NCBI RefSeq assembly: GCF_016185115.1
Contig: NZ_JACPOF010000001.1
Coordinates: forward strand, 57,463-121,462
Direction: 5' to 3'
Source: Polaromonas sp.
GTDB taxonomy: Bacteria > Pseudomonadota > Gammaproteobacteria > Burkholderiales > Burkholderiaceae_C
DNA length: 64,000 nucleotides
Shown here: in pieces, positions 57,888-64,000 of the stretch
How the letters are laid out: every line of letters starts with the position of its first letter
Numbering within the stretch: position 1 is the stretch's first letter
Notes under the pieces: model-generated
Databases searched by the model: none
Seen by the model: only the letters and a program-made list of their open reading frames with translations
Told to the model about the DNA's origin: nothing
Position numbers and translations under genes: made by a program

Positions 57888-57958
57888 GCCGATTTTCAGG
57901 CACTGAATCGGGCTGCAGGCCAATAAATACGTACGTGAGCAGCTATTAAATAGGTAGC
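57888..57958 (-). repeat. dispersed intergenic repeat, copy C
   Basis: Read on the minus strand it begins GCTACCTATTTAATAGCTGC followed by TCACGTACGTATTTATTGG, the best match to copies A (6191) and B (23209). It is in the 309-base gap between the kinase start and the dehydrogenase stop. Confidence 0.75.
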
Positions 57959-57982
57959 AGACCAGTGGTTCGGCGCGACTTT

Positions 57983-59425
57983 TTACCAGCTCGTCGCAAT
58001 GTATTTGGCTTCGGAGAACTCAAGAATTCCCTCGTGCGCACCCTCGCGGCCCAGGCCGCTCTGCTTCACGCCGCCAAAAGGCGCAGCCGGATCAGACACC
58101 AGGCCGCGGTTCAGCGCCACCATGCCGCTTTCGATCTGCTCGCTGACGCGCAGGCCTTTGGCCATGTCTTTGGTGTAGACATAGGCGACCAGCCCGTATT
58201 CGGTGTTGTTGGCCATCTCAATGGCTTCTGCCTCGGTATCAAACACCACCAGCGGCGCGACCGGGCCGAAGATCTCCTCGCCCAGCAGCTTTGCATCGCG
58301 GCTCACGTCTGCCAGCACGGTCGGCATGTAGAAATAGCCCTTGCCCTCCGGCCGCTTGCCGCCGGCCAGCACGCGTGCGCCGCGCGCCACGGCGTCGTCC
58401 ACCAGGTCACTGACCTTGTTGACGGCTTTGGTCGTGATCAGCGGGCCGCAGCCGGTGGCGGCATCCAGGCCGTTGCCGACCTTGATGGCGCCCATGCGCT
58501 GGGCCAGTTTGGCCGCGAAAGCCTCATACACGCCGCGCTGCACATAAAAGCGGTTGGCCGCCGTGCAGGCCTCACCGCCGTTGCGCATCTTGGCGATCAT
58601 GGCCCCTTCAATGGCGGCGTCGATGTCGGCATCGTCAAACACCACAAAGGGCGCGTTGCCGCCCAGTTCCATCGAACAGGAAATCACCTGCCCTGCAGCG
58701 CTGCGCAGCAGGTTGCGGCCCACCGGCGTGGAGCCGGTGAACGACAGCTTGCGCACGCGCGCATCGGCCAGCATGGCGTCGATCACGGGGCCCGGCTCTG
58801 ATGTGGTCACGATGTTCACCACGCCGGCAGGCACGCCGGCTTCGGCCATGATGGCAGCCATCGCGAAGGCGGTCAGCGGTGTTTCAGACGCGGGTTTGAG
58901 CACACAGGTGCAGCCTGCGGCCAGCGCAGGCGCGATCTTGCGCGTTGCCATGGCTGCAGGGAAGTTCCACGGGGTGATGAGCACCGAGACGCCTATGGGC
59001 TGGTACTGCACCAGGATGCGGTTGGCACCGCCGGGCGCGGTGCCGAACTGCCCGTTGAGGCGCACGGCTTCTTCAGAAAACCAGCGGAAGAACTCCGCTG
59101 CATAAGCCACCTCGCCGCGCGCATCGGCCAGCGACTTGCCGTTTTCATACGAGATCAGTTCGGCCAGATATTCCTTGTCGCGCATCATCAATTCAAAGCA
59201 GCGACGCAGCATCTCGGCACGCTCGCGACCGGGCAGTTTCGCGAAGGCCGGTGCGGCGCGGCTGGCGGCAGCAACAGCGTCCAGCCCGTCCTGCACGCTG
59301 GCATCGGCGACCTCGGCAATCATGTTTTCTGTGGCGGGGTCGACGACGGGCAGGCGGCGGTCAGCACTGGCATTGCGCCATTGGCCGTCGATAAAAAGCT
59401 GGGTAGGTGGGATGCGAGGTGTCAT
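57983..59425 (-). CDS. gabD: NAD(P)-dependent succinate-semialdehyde dehydrogenase-like aldehyde dehydrogenase
   Basis: 480 residues from the ATG at 59425 (MTPRIPPTQLFIDGQW); the longer frame to 59608 overlaps the next gene. It has catalytic Cys287 (NGGEACTAANRF) and Glu253 (ELGGNAP), with TPWNFPAAMATRKIAPALAA, as in the SSADH/GabD group. It oxidises a short-chain semialdehyde to the acid. It is 58 bases after an Fe-type alcohol dehydrogenase, suggesting alcohol to aldehyde to acid. GabD is the best guess. Confidence 0.85.
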   Translation of the reverse strand: MTPRIPPTQLFIDGQWRNASADRRLPVVDPATENMIAEVADASVQDGLDAVAAASRAAPAFAKLPGRERAEMLRRCFELMMRDKEYLAELISYENGKSLADARGEVAYAAEFFRWFSEEAVRLNGQFGTAPGGANRILVQYQPIGVSVLITPWNFPAAMATRKIAPALAAGCTCVLKPASETPLTAFAMAAIMAEAGVPAGVVNIVTTSEPGPVIDAMLADARVRKLSFTGSTPVGRNLLRSAAGQVISCSMELGGNAPFVVFDDADIDAAIEGAMIAKMRNGGEACTAANRFYVQRGVYEAFAAKLAQRMGAIKVGNGLDAATGCGPLITTKAVNKVSDLVDDAVARGARVLAGGKRPEGKGYFYMPTVLADVSRDAKLLGEEIFGPVAPLVVFDTEAEAIEMANNTEYGLVAYVYTKDMAKGLRVSEQIESGMVALNRGLVSDPAAPFGGVKQSGLGREGAHEGILEFSEAKYIATSW

Positions 59426-59483
59426 GAATGTTGGAGAGCTAAAGGGAAATGAAGACGGTAAAGGATAAAGCCGTAAGGTGAAC

Positions 59484-60716
59484 TCAGGCGTGCATGGGCA
59501 CACCGCCCTGATGAGCGGCCCGGGTAATCGCAGCCATGGCGGCTTCATCCAGCAGGCGCGGGTTGTTGTTGACCAGCCGTGCGGCCAGCATGGACTGCAC
59601 AGCCACATGCGCCAGGTCGTCGCCCGACAGGCCGATGTCTTTGAGCGTGGCGGGTATGCCTATCGTGCTGAACAGCTTGCGCACCGCATCAATCGCCGCG
59701 TCGGCCAAAGTGCTTTCATCGCTGCCCTGCACGCCCATGGCGGTGGCGATCTGCGCGAACTCTGCCGTACAGGCAGGCCTGTTGAAGGCCATGACATAAG
59801 GCATCAGCACGGCCACGCCAATGCCGTGGGCGGTGTGCGTCAGTGCACCGACCGGATACTGGATGGCGTGGGCGGCGGCGGTACCAGCCGTACCAAAGGC
59901 CAGGCCTGCATGCAGGGCGGCCATCATCACACCGGCACGCGCCTGCGTGTCCTTTCCGTTGGCGACTGCGGTGGGCAAATGTTTCGCAATCAGTCCGATG
60001 GCTGCCAGCGCGTGCACATCGGTCAGCGCGTTCTTGCCGACAAAAACCCGGCCTGTGGCCAGGTCTGGCGTGGCATCCCGGCGTATGGCCGTGAAGGCCT
60101 CGATGGCGTGTGTGAGCGCATCTGCGCCCGAGCAGGCGGTGAGCCCGGGCGGGCAACTGTGCGTGAGTTCGGGGTCGCAGATGGCGGTGTGCGGTATCAG
60201 GTGCGGGCTGGAGACACCGACTTTCAGGTCACGCCTGTCATCAGCCACGACCGCCACGGCCGTGACTTCAGAGCCTGTGCCCGAGGTGGTGGGAATGGCG
60301 ATCAGCGGCAGCAACGGCCCTGGCACCTTCATCTCGCCGTAGTAGTCCGACAAATCACCGCCATGCGTGAGCAACAGGGCGACAAACTTGGCCATGTCCA
60401 TGCAGCTTCCGCCGCCTATGCCGATGACGACATCGGGTGCGAAGGCGCGGCCCATCTTCTCGCATTCGAAAACGCCTGCAATCGGCAGCTCGGCCTGCGT
60501 CTTGTCATAGACCAGGGTTTCAAGGCCAGAGGCCTGAAGGTCACTGATCATGGCGCCGAACATTGCGTCGCCAGAGAGGCGCTCATCGGTACAGACCAGG
60601 GCGCGCTGGCCCAGTTTGCGGGCGACAGTGCCCAGCGCGTGACGCTGGCCGTCACCAAAAAGAATGGCTTGTGGCGAACGCAAAAACCCGGCGTTGACCG
60701 GCATGGATATAGACAT
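59484..60716 (-). CDS. iron-containing (group III) alcohol dehydrogenase
   Basis: 410 residues. The nucleotide loop is GIGGGSCMDMAK (GGGS at 101-104), with IPTTSGTGSEVTAVAVV and the metal-site segments GADALTHAIEAF and HGIGVAVLMPYV. The family includes 4-hydroxybutyrate dehydrogenases and maleylacetate reductases. Paired with the semialdehyde dehydrogenase, it could oxidise an omega-hydroxyacid such as 4-hydroxybutyrate; this is inference. It is divergent from a GntR regulator. Confidence 0.88.
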   Translation of the reverse strand: MSISMPVNAGFLRSPQAILFGDGQRHALGTVARKLGQRALVCTDERLSGDAMFGAMISDLQASGLETLVYDKTQAELPIAGVFECEKMGRAFAPDVVIGIGGGSCMDMAKFVALLLTHGGDLSDYYGEMKVPGPLLPLIAIPTTSGTGSEVTAVAVVADDRRDLKVGVSSPHLIPHTAICDPELTHSCPPGLTACSGADALTHAIEAFTAIRRDATPDLATGRVFVGKNALTDVHALAAIGLIAKHLPTAVANGKDTQARAGVMMAALHAGLAFGTAGTAAAHAIQYPVGALTHTAHGIGVAVLMPYVMAFNRPACTAEFAQIATAMGVQGSDESTLADAAIDAVRKLFSTIGIPATLKDIGLSGDDLAHVAVQSMLAARLVNNNPRLLDEAAMAAITRAAHQGGVPMHA

Positions 60717-60745
60717 GGGGGTTCCTGAAAATCGGTGGTCTTAAA

Positions 60746-60795
60746 ATCGTATCGTATTTTATTTATCAATCTATTAGGGTAAATCCGATACGATA
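60746..60795. promoter_or_regulatory. inverted repeat operator candidate for the GntR regulator
   Basis: ATCGTATCG (60746-60754) and its exact complement CGATACGAT (60786-60794) flank an AT-rich promoter-like stretch in the 108-base gap between the divergent Fe-ADH and GntR genes. The arms resemble half-sites of FCD-type GntR repressors. Confidence 0.55.
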
Positions 60796-60824
60796 TTTGA
60801 TTTTTAGGATTCAAAATCCACGCC

Positions 60825-61598
60825 ATGACTTCCGGACTCCCCATGCCACATCCAGACCAGCCCTCCGCTTTTGGCGATGCAGATACCGAACTGCAACTGC
60901 GGTCCAGACGTTCGGTTGGTGATGACATCTATGAAGTACTGCTGGCCAGGCTGATCTCGCTGAAGATCCCGCCCGGCGCCCGCATCTCCATCGACAAGCT
61001 GGCGCGTGAGCTGGGTGCATCCCAGACCCCAATACGCGCCGCGCTGATCCGGCTTGAAGCCGAAGGCCTGATCGTCAAGACCCACCTGGTGGGTTACAGC
61101 GCAACCGCCATCCCCTCATCCCAGCGCTTTGGCGAAATCTTTCAGCTGCGCCTCCTGCTTGAGCCGCATGCCGCGGCGCAGGCCGCCACAAAACTCAGCG
61201 CCGACGAGCGCGAAGACCTGCGCGGCCTGGTCAACAACATGTTTGAGCCTTCAAAGGATGATGAAAAACTGGCCTACGGCAAGTTCGCCCACTGGGATGC
61301 CCACTTTCACCGGCTCATCGCCCTGTCCGGTGGCGGGCAACTCATGGCCGAGACGCTGGACCGGCTTCAAACGCATATGCACCTCTTCCGCGTCCTTTTT
61401 CATTCCAGCGTCACCCAGGAAGCCATCAAGGAGCACGAAGAACTGCTGGACGCCCTCATCACCGGCCATGCCGACCGCGCACGCACTGCCATGAAACGGC
61501 ACATACAGCTGTCGTTCAAACGCATCGCACCGGTGCTTGAGGCCTACAGCGATACCGGCGCGCTCCGCAAAGAGATTGCCGCCAGGCGGCCGGACTGA
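60825..61598 (+). CDS. GntR-family transcriptional regulator (FCD subfamily)
   Basis: 257 residues with an N-terminal extension of about 30 residues before the winged helix (DIYEVLLARLISLKIPPGAR, ISIDKLARELGASQTPIRAA). The FCD ligand domain contains several His (HWDAHFHRLIALSGG). It starts the plus-strand side of the catabolic cluster, divergent from the dehydrogenases, and is probably repressed or induced by a pathway acid. Confidence 0.92.
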   Translation: MTSGLPMPHPDQPSAFGDADTELQLRSRRSVGDDIYEVLLARLISLKIPPGARISIDKLARELGASQTPIRAALIRLEAEGLIVKTHLVGYSATAIPSSQRFGEIFQLRLLLEPHAAAQAATKLSADEREDLRGLVNNMFEPSKDDEKLAYGKFAHWDAHFHRLIALSGGGQLMAETLDRLQTHMHLFRVLFHSSVTQEAIKEHEELLDALITGHADRARTAMKRHIQLSFKRIAPVLEAYSDTGALRKEIAARRPD

Positions 61599-61627
61599 AC
61601 ACCACTCCATTTGACAAGGACCCATAC

Positions 61628-62599
61628 ATGAAACGCAGAGAAGTTGCCCTCGGAATGGCAGCCCTGATCACAGGCCTCGATGCACGCACAGCTTTCGCAC
61701 AAACCACGGCGCCTTACCCGTCAAAACCCATCACGCTGGTGGCGTCCTTCTCGGGCATGACGGACCAGATGGGCCGGGTGCTGGGTGATGCCATCAATGC
61801 AAAAACCGGCACTTCAGTTGTTGTTGACACCAAGGCTGGCGCCAGCGGCATCATCGCGGCGGAATATGTGCTCAAGCAGCCGGCAGACGGCTATGTGCTT
61901 TTTCACACCACCAACACCACCCACGCCGCCAACCAGTCGCTGTTCAGGACACTGCCCTACGACTACGTGAAGGACTTCATCCCTGTCACCGGCGTGCTGC
62001 GCGGCGGCCTGATGCTGGTGGTCAGCAGTGCATCGCCGGTCAAGACCGTGAGCGATCTGACGGCGCTGGCCAAAAAGCAGCCGGGCAAGCTGTCCTTCGG
62101 CTGGGGCGCATCTGCCGTGCGCGTGGCGGTCGAGCAGTACCGCCAGATGGCGTCGCTTGATTTTGTTTCTGTGCCCTACAAGACCAACGCCCAGGCGGTG
62201 GTCGACCTGATAGGCGGCCGGCTCGACTTCATGGTGCTGGACGCACTGACCGCCGCCCCGCACATCAGCAGCGGCCGCATGCGCGCGATTGCCGTCACCA
62301 GCGAAAAGCGCATGGTGGGCCACCCCACTGTGCCGACCATGCAGGAGTCCGGCCTGCCCGGGTATTCCATGACCTTCTGGCAGGGCATTTACGCGCCCAG
62401 GGGAACGCCCGACGCGGTGGTCAAGCGTGCCGCCGCGTTGCTGACGGACGCCATCAACAGCCCGGCTGCACAGAAGTTCATGAATACCGTCAGCGTCGAA
62501 CCCTTCCCTATTTCAGGCGAGGAGTTGATGAAGTTCCAGCAGGCCGAAGCCGTGAAGTGGAAGGCCATCATCTCCGCCGCCGGAATCCAGCCTGAATAA
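61628..62599 (+). CDS. Bug-type tripartite tricarboxylate transporter substrate-binding protein
   Basis: 323 residues. The N-terminal signal (MKRREVALGM, core, AFAQ) is short and may be Tat-independent. Family marks are PYPSKPITLVASFSGMTDQM and KAGASGIIAAEYVLKQPADG. It is the third orphan Bug receptor in the window. It lies between the GntR gene and the BKACE gene in the same direction and probably imports the pathway substrate. Confidence 0.92.
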   Translation: MKRREVALGMAALITGLDARTAFAQTTAPYPSKPITLVASFSGMTDQMGRVLGDAINAKTGTSVVVDTKAGASGIIAAEYVLKQPADGYVLFHTTNTTHAANQSLFRTLPYDYVKDFIPVTGVLRGGLMLVVSSASPVKTVSDLTALAKKQPGKLSFGWGASAVRVAVEQYRQMASLDFVSVPYKTNAQAVVDLIGGRLDFMVLDALTAAPHISSGRMRAIAVTSEKRMVGHPTVPTMQESGLPGYSMTFWQGIYAPRGTPDAVVKRAAALLTDAINSPAAQKFMNTVSVEPFPISGEELMKFQQAEAVKWKAIISAAGIQPE

Positions 62600-62639
62600 A
62601 CCCGATCCAACTGACTCACCGAAAGATAGAAGCGAAGCC

Positions 62640-63563
62640 ATGCGTAAAGTTATCGTCACCTGTGCCATCACCGGCTCCATTCACACGCCGTCGATGTCGC
62701 CACACATCCCGATCACCCCGAAAGAGATCGCCGATGCGGCCATCGAGGCACATGCCGCAGGTGCATCCATCGTCCACCTGCACGCGCGCGACCCGAAAGA
62801 CGGCCGGCCGTCGCAGGATGTCGAGCTGTTCAAGCAGTTCCTCCCGCAGATCAAGAGTGCCTGCGACGTGGTGGTCAACCTCACCACAGGCGGCGCCTCA
62901 ACCATGAGCATCCAGGAAAGGCTGCGGCCGGCACTGGAGATGAAGCCCGAGGTGGCCTCGCTCAACATGGGCAGCATGAATTTCGGCCTGTACGAAATGC
63001 TGGGTCGTTACCCCAACCTCAAGCATGACTGGGAACGCCCCTACCTCGCCGACAGCGACGACCGCGTCTTCAAGAACACCTTCAAGGACATCGCCTACAT
63101 CCTGCAGTCATGCAGCGACAACGACACGCGTTTCGAGATCGAGTGCTATGACATCGGCCATCTCTACACAGCAGCGCACTTCCTGGACCGCGGCCTCATC
63201 AAGGCGCCTATGATGATCCAGTCGGTGTTCGGGATTCGCGGCGGCATAGGCGCCGACGTCGAAGACCTGATGCACATGAAGCGTACGGCAGACCGCCTCT
63301 TTGGTGATGACTACGTGTGGTCGGTGCTGGGCACCGGGCGCGCGCAGATCCCGCTGGCGACTGCCAGCATCGTGGTCGGTGGCAATGCCCGCGTGGGCCT
63401 GGAAGACAGCCTGTGGGATGGCCCGGGCAAGCTCGCAACAAGCAATGCCATTCAGGTCAAACGCCTGGTGTCCATCATCGAGGCACTGTCGCTCGAAGTG
63501 GCCACACCGGCCGATGCGCGTGCCGCCCTCAAGCTCAAGGGCCGGGACAACGTCGCGTTCTGA
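62640..63563 (+). CDS. BKACE family beta-keto acid cleavage enzyme (DUF849)
   Basis: 307 residues. Zinc ligands are His46 and His48 (VHLHARDPKDGRPSQD), and the GSMNFGLY and QSVFGIRGGIGADVEDLMHM regions are typical of DUF849. BKACE enzymes condense a beta-keto acid with acetyl-CoA and cleave it to acetoacetate and a CoA ester (Kce, 3-keto-5-aminohexanoate cleavage, is one member). It is 40 bases after the Bug gene. The exact keto acid is unknown. Confidence 0.92.
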   Translation: MRKVIVTCAITGSIHTPSMSPHIPITPKEIADAAIEAHAAGASIVHLHARDPKDGRPSQDVELFKQFLPQIKSACDVVVNLTTGGASTMSIQERLRPALEMKPEVASLNMGSMNFGLYEMLGRYPNLKHDWERPYLADSDDRVFKNTFKDIAYILQSCSDNDTRFEIECYDIGHLYTAAHFLDRGLIKAPMMIQSVFGIRGGIGADVEDLMHMKRTADRLFGDDYVWSVLGTGRAQIPLATASIVVGGNARVGLEDSLWDGPGKLATSNAIQVKRLVSIIEALSLEVATPADARAALKLKGRDNVAF

Positions 63564-63595
63564 CGCGGCCTTCAAACACCCTCACGGAACCCACC

Positions 63596-64000
63596 ATGTA
63601 CGACAAGACCGATCCGAGATCAACGCTCTCAACCGCAGCCCCCGCAGCAGCAGCACTCGACGCCAGCACGCCCTACGGCACCGCCTCCTGCATCCACTTC
63701 AAGGAAGGCCCGGCAGAAGAAGACTCCTTAAGCCGCAAGTGGTACGGCCGCGGCCACAACTTCGTCATCTGCTACGTCGAAGCCAAAGCCGGCGCCCGCA
63801 TCACCCGCGTCGGCCAGCCCGACGAGTACGTCATCCTCTCCCCGCAGACCACCACCAGCCTGCACATCACCTCCGACCACGGGTCTGCCGACATCCCTGG
63901 CTACTCGGTCGTCATCGTCCCTGCAGGCGCCAGCAGCATAGAGGTCAAAAGCGCCGGCAGCTTCTTCATCCTCTACACCACCCAGAGCAAGGACATTGCC
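63596..64000 (+). CDS. cupin-like protein, N-terminal part (cut by window edge)
   Basis: 135 residues are open from the ATG at 63596 to the right edge with no stop. The sequence starts MYDKTDPRSTLSTAAPAAAA and has a beta-rich core with a cupin-like run: KWYGRGHNFVICYVEAKAGA then DEYVILSP and PGYSVVIVPAG. Cupins bind metals through His/Glu; only one His is seen in this part, so the assignment is tentative. It is 32 bases after the BKACE gene and likely belongs to the same operon. Confidence 0.6.
   Translation, partial: MYDKTDPRSTLSTAAPAAAALDASTPYGTASCIHFKEGPAEEDSLSRKWYGRGHNFVICYVEAKAGARITRVGQPDEYVILSPQTTTSLHITSDHGSADIPGYSVVIVPAGASSIEVKSAGSFFILYTTQSKDIA

Noticed and set aside
57965..58801. 278-residue plus-strand frame over the dehydrogenase
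   Set aside because: Antisense to gabD, which has complete active-site motifs; His/Ala-rich composition is typical of shadows.
59478..60728. 416-residue plus-strand frame over the Fe-ADH
   Set aside because: Same extent as the real gene on the other strand, without motifs.

Overview
The window is GC-rich, gene-dense bacterial chromosome, most likely from a member of the Burkholderiales and probably the Comamonadaceae (Polaromonas/Rhodoferax/Variovorax relatives). The evidence is the betaproteobacterial gene order ndk-rlmN-pilF-rodZ-ispG-hisS-yfgM-bamB-der-hfq-hflX-hflK-hflC-DUF2065-hisZ-purA, three Bug-type solute receptors, and intergenic repeats of kinds I associate with this family. I saw no rRNA, tRNA, CRISPR array, prophage or complete insertion sequence.

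Left flank (1-13.9 kb): an accessory catabolic and stress region. It starts with a TPR protein fragment, then an operon of alpha/beta hydrolase, RidA and Bug receptor divergent from a GntR regulator. Next come an MFS exporter and a LysR regulator separated by a 267-bp MITE-like element, a Bug receptor with a DUF1932 dehydrogenase, and a FrnE-type DsbA. PhoX with a possible Pho box, a small membrane protein, a MarR-GNAT fusion and a split chromate transporter complete it.

Signalling block (14.0-20.2 kb): a 704-residue zinc-ribbon/Gly-Ala-rich protein of unknown function, rlmB on the other strand, then a two-gene unit. That unit pairs a membrane protein carrying a CXXCH haem motif, whose HAMP domain has no output domain, with a Ser/Thr kinase fused to a degenerate nucleotide-cyclase domain and a duplicated C-terminal module. 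A PP2C phosphatase lies alone at 47 kb. This unit is my best candidate for a little-described system.

Core block (20.2-46.9 kb): ybbA/tesA, metC, the 17-gene minus-strand housekeeping series from ndk to a phosphoribosyltransferase, rluB-scpB, rluD/bamD divergent, and a DinG-family helicase. Many genes in the housekeeping series overlap by 1-8 bases, so translational coupling is likely.

Right flank (47-64 kb): an iron-acquisition group (TonB receptor with a TTG start, PiuC hydroxylase), then PepSY and cytochrome b561 genes behind a perfect palindrome that resembles the receptor's Fur-like site. A very large hybrid histidine kinase (7TM, five PAS, REC, HPT) with a partner response regulator follows, and two tandem palindromes 31 bp apart lie upstream of the kinase. 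The end is a second accessory catabolic cluster: semialdehyde dehydrogenase and Fe-alcohol dehydrogenase divergent from GntR, Bug, BKACE and a truncated cupin-like gene.
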